Shown: piece after piece, positions 7,407-16,412 of the stretch
Numbering within the stretch: the stretch's first letter is position 1
Layout: each line of letters starts with the position of its first letter
Source of the DNA: Flagellimonas lutimaris
GTDB taxonomy: Bacteria > Bacteroidota > Bacteroidia > Flavobacteriales > Flavobacteriaceae
Length of the DNA stretch: 64,000 nt
Reading direction: 5' to 3'
Assembly (NCBI RefSeq): GCF_003581615.1
Contig: NZ_QXFH01000070.1
Location: 62,001 to 126,000 of the forward strand
The notes under the pieces: generated by a model
Database searches by the model: none
What the model saw: the letters and a program-made list of their open reading frames with translations, nothing else
Told to the model about the DNA's origin: nothing
Translations under genes and position numbers: made by a program

Positions 7407-8393
7407 ATGAAACAATTTGATACCTATCGGATTTTCAATATCAGCAATGCAGATGAATTTGATACGTTGGCATTGGACGTTTTCCGGTTTCAATATGGAA
7501 ATAACAAGGTTTACCAACAATTTTGCGACTACCTGAAAAAGTCACCCCAAAAGGTTTCCCTGCTAGAAGAAATCCCCTTTTTGCCTATTTCATTTTTTAA
7601 GTCCCACAAAGTGCTTTCAACCCAAAAGGAAGCAAAAACTATTTTTACAAGTAGTGGCACAACACAAAGCATTACTAGCAAACATTATGTTCCTGACCTT
7701 AAACTATACGAAGAAAGTTTTTTGAAAGCCTTTAAAACTTTCTATGGTTCGCCAGAAGAGCTGTGCATTCTAGCCCTTTTACCATCTTATCTGGAAAGAG
7801 AAGGTTCATCATTGATTTATATGGTCAAAAGCCTTATAGAAAAATCTGAGCACCCAGAAAGTGGGTTTTACCTCCACAACCTTGAAGAACTTCATCAAAA
7901 ACTTCAAGACCTTGATAAAAGTGGTAAAAAAACCCTATTAATTGGTGTTTCTTTCGCACTACTGGATCTGGCTGAACAATTTCCCGTGCATTTAAAAAAT
8001 ACCATCGTTATGGAAACTGGTGGTATGAAAGGCCGTCGTAAAGAGCTTATTCGCGAAGAACTACATCAAATCTTAAAACAAGGATTGGGCGTTAACAAAA
8101 TCCACTCAGAATATGGTATGACGGAACTTTTGTCCCAAGGATATTCCAAAGGTGATGGGATTTTTCAAACCCCACCATGGATGAAAATAATCACTCGGGA
8201 TACGGAAGATCCTTTGACCATACAGTCCAACGGAAAAACTGGGGGAATCAATGTTATTGATTTGGCCAACATCTATTCCTGCTCATTTATCGCTACGCAA
8301 GATTTAGGAAAAACCTATCCCGACGGAACTTTTGAAGTACTGGGTCGCTTTGATGATTCAGACATCAGAGGATGCAATTTGATGGTACTTTAA
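7407..8393 (+). CDS. LuxE/PaaK-like acyl-activating (acyl-protein synthetase) family protein
   Basis: Protein of 328 residues related to LuxE and PaaK adenylate-forming enzymes. The phosphate-binding signature TSSGTTQS is at 81-88, and a conserved SEYGMTELLSQGY region follows near residue 235, where this superfamily has its (Y/F)GxTE motif. LuxE activates a fatty acid as acyl-AMP and passes it to a protein cysteine. The substrate here is unknown and no lux genes are nearby. Flavobacteria carry this family as a lone gene. It is flanked by a terminator upstream and a separately transcribed cupin gene downstream, and its predicted mRNA is nearly leaderless. Confidence 0.82.
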   Translation: MKQFDTYRIFNISNADEFDTLALDVFRFQYGNNKVYQQFCDYLKKSPQKVSLLEEIPFLPISFFKSHKVLSTQKEAKTIFTSSGTTQSITSKHYVPDLKLYEESFLKAFKTFYGSPEELCILALLPSYLEREGSSLIYMVKSLIEKSEHPESGFYLHNLEELHQKLQDLDKSGKKTLLIGVSFALLDLAEQFPVHLKNTIVMETGGMKGRRKELIREELHQILKQGLGVNKIHSEYGMTELLSQGYSKGDGIFQTPPWMKIITRDTEDPLTIQSNGKTGGINVIDLANIYSCSFIATQDLGKTYPDGTFEVLGRFDDSDIRGCNLMVL

Positions 8394-8510
8394 ACCAGAC
8401 AAAAGTCAATCTCACCCCATCTACACACAATACAGTACCTTTTACATATACCTAAGCATCATATTTTCAGAGTTTTGCGTAATTTATTTACGAAACCAAA
8501 CAAACATAAG

Positions 8511-9056
8511 ATGAATAGAAATGTATTTTTAAAACGTAGTGCCCTCTCTGCAGCGGCACTTGCCTCCTTGCCCGCATTTGCCCATTTTTCTTCCAAAGAT
8601 GAAAAAGATGGCAAACCTCTTGATCCGAAAATTGTAAGAAAGGGTGAAGGCAAACAAGTAAATGTGATCGGTGATCAACAAACCTTTAAACTGACCAGCG
8701 AGGATACCAATGGTCTTTTTACTTTGATTGAAGAAGTAAATCCACCAGGAACCATGATTCCACCCCATGTGCACACCAATGAAGACGAAATATTCAAAGT
8801 TTTGGAAGGAGAGCTGGAAGTTACCGTAGGTGACGAAACCACAATTTTGAAAGCAGGAGATTTGGCTTTTGCACCTAAAAATGTTCCACATACTTGGAAA
8901 GTAGTCGGAGACCAAGATTGCAAAACCATTTTAAGCGTTTTTCCAGCAGGTCTGGAATTGATGTTTGAAGAATTGGGGAAATTGCCACCTGGTCCACCAG
9001 ATTTTGCCAAGATCAGTGAAATATGTGGCCGGTACGGCATCTCCTTTTTGGCATAA
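8511..9056 (+). CDS. Exported cupin-domain protein
   Basis: Protein of 181 residues from the ATG of MNRNVFLKRS. Residues 1-24 form a signal peptide (hydrophobic ALSAAALASLPAFA) without the twin arginine of Tat substrates, although the KRSAL context resembles one. The rest is a single small beta-barrel with cupin motif 1 (PPHVHTNEDE, His86 and His88, then the Glu cluster 91-93 and Gly100) and motif 2 (GDLAFAPKNVPHTW, His127), so the metal ligands are present. Such proteins can be dioxygenases, isomerases or simple binding proteins; I cannot assign a substrate. It converges on tyrS with a shared terminator. Confidence 0.85.
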   Translation: MNRNVFLKRSALSAAALASLPAFAHFSSKDEKDGKPLDPKIVRKGEGKQVNVIGDQQTFKLTSEDTNGLFTLIEEVNPPGTMIPPHVHTNEDEIFKVLEGELEVTVGDETTILKAGDLAFAPKNVPHTWKVVGDQDCKTILSVFPAGLELMFEELGKLPPGPPDFAKISEICGRYGISFLA

Positions 9057-9062
9057 AAAAAC

Positions 9063-9092
9063 AAAAGCCATCTTTAAAAGATGGCTTTTTCA
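9063..9092. terminator. Bidirectional terminator between the cupin gene and tyrS
   Basis: Stem AAAAGCCATCTT / AAGATGGCTTTT with a very short loop. It has T-rich sequence on one side and A-rich sequence on the other, so it can serve both convergent genes. Confidence 0.8.
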
Positions 9093-9094
9093 TT

Positions 9095-10390
9095 TTATTC
9101 TACTACCAGAACAAAATAATTCTTCTTGCCACGTTGTAGCAACACAAATTTATCATTGATTAAATCTGATGCTGTTATCAGATAATCGTCCTTTACCTTT
9201 TCCTTATTTACCGAAATGGAATTTTGTTTCAGCTCCCTTCTTGCTTCACCGTTGGAACCCAAAAAGCTAGTCTTGGCTGCCAATGCTCCAATCATATCCA
9301 AACCAGGCTCAAGCTCATCTTTTGCAATAGTAGCTTGGGGAACCCCATCAAAAACATCCAAAAATGTTTTTTCGTTCAGCTGTTTCAAGTCTTCAGAAGT
9401 TGATTTTCCAAATAGGATATTACTGGCCTTTATAGCATTGTCCAAATCCTCCTTAGAATGTACCATTACAGTGACCTCTTCGGCCAGTCTTTTTTGAAGT
9501 GCCCTCATGTGTGGCGCTTCTTTATGTTCCGCTACCAAATCCTCAATCTCCTTTTGGCTCAAGAATGTAAAAATCTTGATGTATTTCTCAGCATCTTCAT
9601 CGGAAGTATTCAACCAATATTGGTAAAATTTATAGGGAGAGGTTCTTTCCGCATCCAGCCAGATATTACCTCCCTCAGTTTTTCCAAACTTGGTCCCATC
9701 GGCTTTGGTAATCAATGGACAAGTAAGTGCATAGCCCTTGCCTCCACCTATTCTTCTTATTAGCTCGGTTCCTGTGGTAATATTCCCCCATTGGTCACTG
9801 CCCCCCATTTGAAGGCTACAATTATGGTTTTGATAGAGGTATAAAAAGTCATATCCCTGCACCAACTGATAGGTAAACTCTGTGAAGGACATCCCTTCCT
9901 TGGCATCCGAAGAAAGTCGCTTTTTTACCGAATCCTTTGCCATCATGTAGTTTACGGTAATATGTTTTCCCACATCACGTATAAATTCCAAAAACGAAAA
10001 GTTTTTCATCCAATCGTAGTTGTTCACCAAAACCGCGGCGTTGGCCTCACCACTTTCAAAATCCAAAAAACGGCTCAATTGTTCTTTTAGGGCATCCTCG
10101 TTATGGCGAAGTGTTTTCTCATCCAAAAGATTTCGTTCCGCCGACTTACCAGATGGATCTCCTATCATTCCCGTGGCACCTCCAACCAATGCATAAGGCT
10201 TGTGCCCGGCCAATTGAAAATGCTTGAGCATCATTACACCTACCAAATGGCCTATGTGCAAAGAGTCTGCCGTTGGGTCTATCCCCACGTAAGCAGCACG
10301 CATTTCTTCCATTAGGTGCTCCTCCGCCCCAGGCATTACATCGTGCACCATTCCCCTCCATTGCAATTCTTGAACAAAATTCTTCGTCAT
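9095..10390 (-). CDS. tyrS: Tyrosyl-tRNA synthetase
   Basis: Class I aminoacyl-tRNA synthetase of 431 residues that charges tRNA-Tyr. The HIGH motif is at residues 45-48 (LHIGHLVG), the KMSKS-equivalent is KFGKT (in [10 protein letters not shown]), and the tyrosine-site sequence [10 protein letters not shown] is present. The last 65 or so residues form an S4 RNA-binding domain. I start at [10 protein letters not shown] because the upstream 18-codon extension would cover the promoter at 10413-10444. The length is normal for bacterial TyrRS. Confidence 0.97.
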   Translation of the reverse strand: MTKNFVQELQWRGMVHDVMPGAEEHLMEEMRAAYVGIDPTADSLHIGHLVGVMMLKHFQLAGHKPYALVGGATGMIGDPSGKSAERNLLDEKTLRHNEDALKEQLSRFLDFESGEANAAVLVNNYDWMKNFSFLEFIRDVGKHITVNYMMAKDSVKKRLSSDAKEGMSFTEFTYQLVQGYDFLYLYQNHNCSLQMGGSDQWGNITTGTELIRRIGGGKGYALTCPLITKADGTKFGKTEGGNIWLDAERTSPYKFYQYWLNTSDEDAEKYIKIFTFLSQKEIEDLVAEHKEAPHMRALQKRLAEEVTVMVHSKEDLDNAIKASNILFGKSTSEDLKQLNEKTFLDVFDGVPQATIAKDELEPGLDMIGALAAKTSFLGSNGEARRELKQNSISVNKEKVKDDYLITASDLINDKFVLLQRGKKNYFVLVVE

Positions 10391-10412
10391 GATCAGTATT
10401 TTGGAATAGCTG

Positions 10413-10444
10413 CAAATATAAAATGAAGTTGGCATTTCCCTCAA
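10413..10444 (-). promoter_or_regulatory. tyrS promoter
   Basis: On the minus strand, TTG (10444-10442), 21 bases of spacer, then TATATTTG (10420-10413): both boxes of the Bacteroidota consensus. The start would be near 10409, about 18 bases before the ATG. Confidence 0.65.
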
Positions 10445-10463
10445 TTTTTACAGCACAAATAGG

Positions 10464-10471
10464 TACTTTTA
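10464..10471 (+). promoter_or_regulatory. -7-like element next to the epimerase gene start
   Basis: TACTTTTA differs from TAnnTTTG only in the last base and ends four bases before the ATG at 10476, which would give a leaderless mRNA. Confidence 0.35.
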
Positions 10472-10475
10472 CCTT

Positions 10476-11480
10476 ATGATTTTGGTTACAGGAGGTACTG
10501 GATTGATTGGTTCCCACTTACTTTTCCATTTAATTACCAATGGGAACAGCGTCAGAAGCAATTATAGGACCAAAGCGTCCATAGAAAAAGTCCACAAAGT
10601 TTTCGGGTACTATACAGATGACCCGTCCCATTTGATTGAACAAATTGATTGGGTACAGGCAGACATTGCAGACTTAGGTGGTCTTGATTCTCTTTTTGAC
10701 GGTATCGAATACGTATACCATTGTGCCGCTTTAATTTCCTTTGACCCTAAAGACTTTAAAATTCTTGAACGCACCAATGTGGAAGGCACGGGCAATGTGG
10801 TGAACCTTTCCCTAAAACATGGCATTAAAAAACTATGTTATGTGAGTTCCATTGCAGCCATTGGCCCTATTATTAAAGGGAAAGAGTCCACTGAGGAAAA
10901 CGAATGGAACGAAGCAAAGGCCTCTGTCTACGGAATTACCAAATATGAAGCCGAGCTCGAAGTTTGGCGTGGCTCCCAAGAAGGTCTCTCCATAGTTATA
11001 ATTAATCCAGGAGTCGTCATTGGACCTGGATTTTGGAAGTCGGGAAGTGGAACCTTCTTTAGCTATGCATCAAAAGGCAAAAAGTATTTTATACCTGGCG
11101 GAACGGGATTTGTAACCATAAACGACGTCATCAATGCGATGGCGAAGTTGATGGATTCCAATATCCAAACTGAGCGTTTCATTCTGGTAAACCAAAACAT
11201 GACCTATGAAAAGCTATTCCAAAAAATAGCGCCAAAACTGGGTGTAGCACCACCAACTAAAAAGGTCTCAAAATTTATGCTGGAATGTTTTTGGCGGTGG
11301 GATTGGGTGCGCAGCAATATATTTGGAAAAAGAAGAAAGCTGTCCAGGGCCATGGCCAACGGATTGTATCATCAAGAAAACTACAGCAATCAAAAAATAA
11401 AATCAAGGTTGGATTTTACCTTTGAAGACTTGGACAAATCTATAGTGTTTTGCTGTGATAAATTTATGGAGAAGGTGTAG
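10476..11480 (+). CDS. NAD(P)-dependent epimerase/dehydratase (extended SDR)
   Basis: Extended short-chain dehydrogenase/reductase of 334 residues. The N-terminal dinucleotide-binding motif GGTGLIG (6-12), the YHCAAL stretch, the Ser of the catalytic triad in CYVSSIAA (about 121-128) and the YxxxK pair (Tyr152, Lys156 in VYGITKYEAE) are all present. It resembles dihydroflavonol-4-reductase-like and nucleoside-sugar epimerase-like members; the substrate is not evident. Its last 17 bases overlap the tail of the convergent DUF4296 gene. Confidence 0.85.
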   Translation: MILVTGGTGLIGSHLLFHLITNGNSVRSNYRTKASIEKVHKVFGYYTDDPSHLIEQIDWVQADIADLGGLDSLFDGIEYVYHCAALISFDPKDFKILERTNVEGTGNVVNLSLKHGIKKLCYVSSIAAIGPIIKGKESTEENEWNEAKASVYGITKYEAELEVWRGSQEGLSIVIINPGVVIGPGFWKSGSGTFFSYASKGKKYFIPGGTGFVTINDVINAMAKLMDSNIQTERFILVNQNMTYEKLFQKIAPKLGVAPPTKKVSKFMLECFWRWDWVRSNIFGKRRKLSRAMANGLYHQENYSNQKIKSRLDFTFEDLDKSIVFCCDKFMEKV

Positions 11481-11904
11481 ACTTGTTCTCTTTTTCTTCC
11501 TTAATCGCCTTTAAAGAATCACTTCGTTTTTTGTTCGCTTTCCTTATACTATCGTTCCTTCGTTCCCCAATAGCTTCCAAAGTATCCTTTTGCTTTTTTA
11601 TTCTAGCCTCAACCCCTTCATAAATAGATTGGTATTCTAAAGGAATCGATGCATAATATAAATCGCTTTGGGAAAACTGTGTGCTATCTATGTCGTATTT
11701 TTCATAAAGAAACTCCATAACCTCTATACCAGAATCTTTTAACTTACTACTTGTCAAGGATTTTGAAGCATTTAAAATGGCCAAATCATGAAGAATCCCT
11801 GTCATTTTTTCTTTGGGTATTAGGTTTTTGGGTTCCTTCACTACTTTTTCAGCACAGGCCACCAACAAAATCATACCAAAAAATAATGTGACGATATATT
11901 TCAT
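11464..11904 (-). CDS. DUF4296 lipoprotein
   Basis: Protein of 146 residues with a lipoprotein signal (LLVAC, Cys17) followed by the DUF4296 pattern: IPKEKMTGILHDLAILNA, then LYEKYDIDSTQFSQSDLYYA. The C-terminal 45 residues are a charged, Lys/Arg/Glu-rich probable helix. It lies three bases downstream of the dihydroorotase-like gene and is probably co-transcribed with it, an order common in Flavobacteriia. Function is unknown; a cell-envelope location follows from the lipobox. Confidence 0.85.
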   Translation of the reverse strand: MKYIVTLFFGMILLVACAEKVVKEPKNLIPKEKMTGILHDLAILNASKSLTSSKLKDSGIEVMEFLYEKYDIDSTQFSQSDLYYASIPLEYQSIYEGVEARIKKQKDTLEAIGERRNDSIRKANKKRSDSLKAIKEEKENKSTPSP

Positions 11905-11907
11905 CTC

Positions 11908-13242
11908 CTAACGATTAAACGTGAGTCTTTTTGCATTCTTTTCGGTACTAAATGTGCCATTTTCATAAGCCAACAGACCATTCACAAAAGTTCGTTTCAC
12001 CTCGGAGTCAAAAGTAATACCTTCAAAAGGAGACCATCCGCATTTATAGAAAATATTGGCTTTTTTAACCTCATTTTTAGAATTTCGGTTCACTTGCACC
12101 AAATCGGCAAAATAGCCTTCACGAATAAAGCCTCGACGATCAATATCAAAAAGCTTGGCAGGGTTGTGGCACATTTTCTCGACCATCTTTTCCAAACTTA
12201 TAACTCCCTCTTTTTCTTTTTGGAGCATTGCCAATAATGCATGCTGTACCAACGGTCCCCCTGATGGTGCCTTGGTATATGGGTTGTCTTTTTCTTCAAG
12301 GGTGTGGGGAGCATGATCTGTAGCAACAATATCGAATCGGTCATCCAAAAGTGCCTCCCAAAGTTTTTCCCTATCATTTTTGGTCTTAACAGCAGGGTTC
12401 CATTTGATCAGTGTACCTTTTTTAGCATAATCCTCATCAGAAAACCATAAATGGTGAATGCATACCTCAGCGGTAATCTTTTTTTCCTCTAAAGGAATTT
12501 TATTCGTAAACAAATCGGTTTCGATTCCGGTAGAAACATGGAAAACATGCAATCTTGCTCCTGTTTTTTTGGCCAGGTCAATGGCTTTTGAGGAGGAAAG
12601 ATAACAAGCTTCAGCACTACGGATGATAGGATGCATCTCTATGGGAATATTGTCCCCGTATTTTTCTTTGTATTTGGCCAAATTGGCCCGAATGGTTCCT
12701 TCATCCTCACAATGGGCAGAAATGACCATTTCGGTATTCCTAAAAATCTGTTCCAAGACTTTCTCATCGTCCACCAGCATATTTCCTGTGGAAGAACCCA
12801 AGAACAATTTAACCCCGGAACAGGCATTTTTGTCCAATCGTTTCAGTTCTTCCAAGTTATCGTTGGTTCCTCCAAAAAGAAACGAATAGTTCGCGAAAGA
12901 GTCCTTTGCTGCAATAGCAAACTTATCCTCTAATTTCTTTATAGTGGTGGTCTGTGGATTTGTATTGGGCTGCTCCATAAAAGTAGTGATACCACCAGCA
13001 ATAGCGGCTCTACTTTCGGTTGCAATGGTACCTTTATGGGTGAGGCCCGGTTCCCTAAAATGTACCTGATCGTCAATGATTCCTGGCAATAAAAGGTCCC
13101 CTTCCAAATCAATGACCTTGGCATTGGAATCGGAAATATCTGTGTCTATTCGGGCAATAAAATCACCTTCCACCAACACATCGGATTCAAAAATGCTATT
13201 CTCATTGACAATCTTTGCATTTTTCAACAGAATTTTCGACAT
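11908..13242 (-). CDS. pyrC: Dihydroorotase-family amidohydrolase
   Basis: Amidohydrolase of 444 residues close to class I dihydroorotase, which cyclises carbamoyl-aspartate in pyrimidine synthesis. The metal-site stretch reads DDQVHFREPGL, so Gln59 occupies the place of the first His of the usual HxH pair while His61 and Arg63 are kept. SAHCEDEG, LHVFHVST and VATDHAPHT, which supply further ligands and the catalytic Asp, are present. I recall the QVH form from Bacteroidota dihydroorotases, so it is probably a lineage variant and not a loss. It lies in a tight cluster with a polyprenol-P-mannose synthase and DUF4296. Confidence 0.85.
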   Translation of the reverse strand: MSKILLKNAKIVNENSIFESDVLVEGDFIARIDTDISDSNAKVIDLEGDLLLPGIIDDQVHFREPGLTHKGTIATESRAAIAGGITTFMEQPNTNPQTTTIKKLEDKFAIAAKDSFANYSFLFGGTNDNLEELKRLDKNACSGVKLFLGSSTGNMLVDDEKVLEQIFRNTEMVISAHCEDEGTIRANLAKYKEKYGDNIPIEMHPIIRSAEACYLSSSKAIDLAKKTGARLHVFHVSTGIETDLFTNKIPLEEKKITAEVCIHHLWFSDEDYAKKGTLIKWNPAVKTKNDREKLWEALLDDRFDIVATDHAPHTLEEKDNPYTKAPSGGPLVQHALLAMLQKEKEGVISLEKMVEKMCHNPAKLFDIDRRGFIREGYFADLVQVNRNSKNEVKKANIFYKCGWSPFEGITFDSEVKRTFVNGLLAYENGTFSTEKNAKRLTFNR

Positions 13243-13244
13243 AA

Positions 13245-13973
13245 CTAAAAGTTCTTTTTAAAAAATATACTCCTAAATTTCATGGCAATCACTCCAAAAA
13301 TGGCTTCCCTAATAATCGCGGAGTTCATTTTGGATTTTCCATGCACCCGATCGGTAAATATAATGGAGACTTCTTCAATCTTGAATTTCTTGAGATAGGC
13401 CCTATACTTCATCTCAATCTGAAATGCATATCCAATAAAACGAACATTATCCAAGTTGATGGTTTCCAACACCTTTCTTTTATAGCAGACAAAACCTGCA
13501 GTGGGATCATGCACCTTCATTCCCGTTATCAATTTTACATAAAACGACGCCCCATAGGAAAGTAAAATCCTAGCTAATGGCCAGTTGACAACATTGACTC
13601 CTTTTTTGTACCGTGAACCAACGGCAACATCGGCCCCGTTAAGGCATGCTCTGTGCAAACGGGAAAGGTCGGCAGGCCGATGCGAAAAATCTGCATCCAT
13701 CTCAAAAATGTAATCATAACCATTTTTCAATGCCCATTTAAAACCGTGGATGTAAGCTGTCCCCAAACCTGATTTTTCTTTTCGGACTTCTAAAAAGAGT
13801 CTTTCTGGAAATTCTTTTTGTAGGTTTCTTACACAATCTGCTGTACCATCGGGAGAGTTATCATCTACCACTAGAACATGAAAATCCTTTTTGAGGTCGA
13901 AAACCGTTTTAACTATGGCCTCGATATTTTCGATTTCATTGAATGTGGGTATAATGACCAAGCCGTCTGCCAT
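13245..13973 (-). CDS. Polyprenol monophosphomannose synthase (GT2)
   Basis: GT-A fold family 2 glycosyltransferase of 242 residues that would transfer mannose from GDP-mannose to a polyprenyl phosphate at the inner face of the membrane. Motifs seen: IIPTFNEIENI at the N-terminus, VVDDNSPDGTAD, the DxD-like EMDADFSHRP, GSRYKKG, and DPTAGFVCY. It lacks the C-terminal membrane domain of longer Dpm1 forms. I use the ATG of MADGLVI, because the GTG two codons upstream fits less well with the promoter at 13993-14024. It is encoded two bases upstream of the dihydroorotase-like gene. The product could supply the divergent GT39 protein, which uses lipid-linked sugars. Confidence 0.88.
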   Translation of the reverse strand: MADGLVIIPTFNEIENIEAIVKTVFDLKKDFHVLVVDDNSPDGTADCVRNLQKEFPERLFLEVRKEKSGLGTAYIHGFKWALKNGYDYIFEMDADFSHRPADLSRLHRACLNGADVAVGSRYKKGVNVVNWPLARILLSYGASFYVKLITGMKVHDPTAGFVCYKRKVLETINLDNVRFIGYAFQIEMKYRAYLKKFKIEEVSIIFTDRVHGKSKMNSAIIREAIFGVIAMKFRSIFFKKNF

Positions 13974-13992
13974 TCTCACTAGATTAGAATGT

Positions 13993-14024
13993 CAAAAATA
14001 CGGTTTTCTAACTTGCCTACACAA
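13993..14024 (-). promoter_or_regulatory. Promoter of the mannose synthase/pyrC/DUF4296 operon
   Basis: On the minus strand, TTG (14024-14022), 21 bases, then TATTTTTG (14000-13993). The start would be near 13989, 16 bases before the ATG at 13973. An inverted repeat TAACTTG/CAAGTTA at 14009-14028 overlaps the -33 region. Confidence 0.65.
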
Positions 14025-14044
14025 GTTACTATTAACAAGTCGAA

Positions 14045-14073
14045 TTGGCACTAACCCAATATTTGTAACTTTG
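14045..14073 (+). promoter_or_regulatory. Promoter of the GT39/DUF4271/hemD operon
   Basis: TTG (14045-14047), 18 bases, then TAACTTTG (14066-14073): both consensus boxes, with the ATG 22 bases after the -7 box. Confidence 0.65.
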
Positions 14074-14094
14074 CCCTTTTAAAATCTCATTTTG

Positions 14095-15750
14095 ATGTCT
14101 CAAAAGTTTCCCAGGCTTTTTTTTATTCTCTTAGCGGTCCTTTTTGCACTCAATCTTTTCCAAGCATCGGTAACGGAACTTATATTTGATGAGGCCTACT
14201 ATTGGTACTATGCACAAAATATGGCTTGGGGTTATTTTGACCATCCATCCATGGTTGCTTTTTTAATAAAAATTAGTAGTTTCCTTTTCGATGGTGAACT
14301 CGGGGTAAGATTTATGAGTGCCGTGCTTTCGGCCGGGACTTATATCGTATTTTGGTTATTGATTGACAACCCAAAGAAAAAGGATTACGTAGTTCATTTT
14401 TTCTTGTTGATTTTTTCGTTCACCTTGATGAATGCCTATGGGTTTTTAACCCTTCCCGATACGTCCCTTTTATTTTTTACCGCTATGTTCCTTTGGCTAT
14501 ACAAACGTTTCTTAAAGGATCAGGCCCTAATCACCGCTGTATATCTGGGATTGGTAATGGCGGCACTTATGTATAGTAAGTACCATGCGGTACTGGTGAT
14601 TTTATTCGTTTTTCTATCAAACTACAAGCTCATTTTCAATAAAAAAGCATGGTTGGCAGTGACTTTGGCTCTCATTTGCTATACTCCACATTTTATGTGG
14701 CTCTATCAAAACGATTTTATTTCCATTACATTCCATTTGTACGAACGTCCCAATCAAGCCTATTCTTTTGACGAGTTTACATTGGGTTATTTCTTGAATC
14801 TTATCGTAATCATAGGTCTTCTGTTTTATTGGATCTATAGTTCATTTTTCAAGTTTAAAGCCACAGACAAGTTTTCAAAAGCATTGGTTTATTTGGTTTA
14901 CGGTGTATTGATATTCTTTTTTATCTCCAGTTTTAACCGTCGAGTGCAGGCGCAATGGGCCATCGTAATATCAATTCCCTTGGCCATTATAGCATTTAAC
15001 CATCTTTTGCAAAATACCAAAAGCAGGAAATGGATGTATAGAATCGGTATTGTAAGTGTGGTTCTGTTGATGTATGCCAGAGCATGGCTGATATATTATC
15101 CTCTGTTCCCAATGCTGTATGAAACCCATGGAAATAAAGAGTGGGTAAGCGAACTGAAATCAAAATCAGGTGATGTGCCCATTATTTTTGAAAACTCTTA
15201 CAGACGTGCCCCTATGTATGAGTTTTACTCAGGTATTCCTGCCATATCCTTAAATAATTATATGTACCGGAAAAACCAGTACTCGATTGATGGTTCGGAG
15301 GAACGGGTGCGGGGCAAAAAAGTTTTGTATGTCTCAAAATATAGAAAAAGTGGTGATGTCACCTATATGCATTTAGATAGTACCGTTTTTCATGGTATTT
15401 ATATTGATGACTTTCAATCCTATCGAAAATTGAAATGCATTGTGGACAAACCGGAAACAGGTATCAAGTATTCGCTAAAAGTGTACAATCCATATCCGTT
15501 TGACATCCCCCTGGAACAATTAAAATATACAATTTCCTATTCCAATAAACACAAGCAGGTTAAACAAATGCGTTCTCTGAAGGTTGAAAACACCAGTCCA
15601 CAGCAAACTTTGTTAAAGTCAAAGGATACCATAAACTATAATTTTCAATTACCGCTGTCCACCATGGAAAATCCAGCATATTTTAGGATCGGTATTGCAG
15701 AAAACAACCTGCCTCCCGGACTTAACGGAAAACCCATTAAAATTGAATAA
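14095..15750 (+). CDS. GT39 family (ArnT/PMT-like) membrane glycosyltransferase
   Basis: Membrane protein of 551 residues with about ten hydrophobic segments in the first 340 residues. The first external loop holds the acidic pair FDEAYYWYYA (Asp32, Glu33), which is the signature of GT-C enzymes that use polyprenyl-phosphate sugars, and a FDHPSM motif follows. The C-terminal 200 residues are soluble and periplasmic. It would transfer a sugar from a lipid carrier to an envelope acceptor. The divergent polyprenol-phosphate-mannose synthase gene suggests the donor, which is inference. The stop overlaps the next start (TAATG). Confidence 0.85.
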   Translation: MSQKFPRLFFILLAVLFALNLFQASVTELIFDEAYYWYYAQNMAWGYFDHPSMVAFLIKISSFLFDGELGVRFMSAVLSAGTYIVFWLLIDNPKKKDYVVHFFLLIFSFTLMNAYGFLTLPDTSLLFFTAMFLWLYKRFLKDQALITAVYLGLVMAALMYSKYHAVLVILFVFLSNYKLIFNKKAWLAVTLALICYTPHFMWLYQNDFISITFHLYERPNQAYSFDEFTLGYFLNLIVIIGLLFYWIYSSFFKFKATDKFSKALVYLVYGVLIFFFISSFNRRVQAQWAIVISIPLAIIAFNHLLQNTKSRKWMYRIGIVSVVLLMYARAWLIYYPLFPMLYETHGNKEWVSELKSKSGDVPIIFENSYRRAPMYEFYSGIPAISLNNYMYRKNQYSIDGSEERVRGKKVLYVSKYRKSGDVTYMHLDSTVFHGIYIDDFQSYRKLKCIVDKPETGIKYSLKVYNPYPFDIPLEQLKYTISYSNKHKQVKQMRSLKVENTSPQQTLLKSKDTINYNFQLPLSTMENPAYFRIGIAENNLPPGLNGKPIKIE

Positions 15751-16406
15751 TGACCCCAATTGAAAAAACAATCATTTCGCTGGACTGGATGACAATTGCG
15801 TTATTCATGAGTTTGGTTGTTTTGGCATTGGGCAAATATCTATACCATAAGAAGTTTTTGAACTTTATTATCCTTCCTTTCAATGATAAATACATCCTTC
15901 TCCATAATAAAAAAGGGCAATTTTCACATTGGTTTCATCTTCTTTTAACGCTGTTTCAACTGATCAATCTTTCCTTGTTCCTCTTCCTAATAATGAAGTC
16001 TTTTGCGCTGCTACCAAAAGAAGGGTCGCTCATCACATATTTTATAATATTAGGGTTTATAGCATTGTTTGAACTGACAAAGTTCCTGCTTCAAATGTTT
16101 ACAGGATTTGTTTTTAACAACTTGGAGCTTGTTAGCGGGCTTATTTTCAGTAAAATATCGTATCTCAATTACAGTAGCATAATAACTTGCATTGCCAACG
16201 TATTATTGATATACATTACAACAGATTCAAAAACAACAATATATGTGGCTTTTGCCCTAATTCTCATTATAAATGCCATTGGTATTGCCAAGCTATTGAA
16301 GAACTATCAAAAAGCACTGTTCCCCTATTTTATGTATTTTATTTTGTACCTTTGCGCACTCGAAATTGCACCCTTGGTGTTAATTGGAAGCTATTTAAAA
16401 GGTTGA
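15750..16406 (+). CDS. DUF4271 integral membrane protein
   Basis: Protein of 218 residues with six or seven predicted membrane helices and few charged residues, matching DUF4271, which in Bacteroidota usually precedes a uroporphyrinogen-III synthase-like gene, as here. It overlaps the upstream GT39 gene by one base and ends six bases before the next gene, so the three are one operon. The helix pairs separated by short loops are the only structural clue. Function is unknown. Confidence 0.85.
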   Translation: MTPIEKTIISLDWMTIALFMSLVVLALGKYLYHKKFLNFIILPFNDKYILLHNKKGQFSHWFHLLLTLFQLINLSLFLFLIMKSFALLPKEGSLITYFIILGFIALFELTKFLLQMFTGFVFNNLELVSGLIFSKISYLNYSSIITCIANVLLIYITTDSKTTIYVAFALILIINAIGIAKLLKNYQKALFPYFMYFILYLCALEIAPLVLIGSYLKG

Positions 16407-16412
16407 AAGCTT

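Noticed and set aside
10391..10444. Upstream 18-codon extension of tyrS
   Set aside because: It is covered by a consensus promoter (TTG-N21-TATATTTG), and the conserved N-terminus begins at the internal Met.
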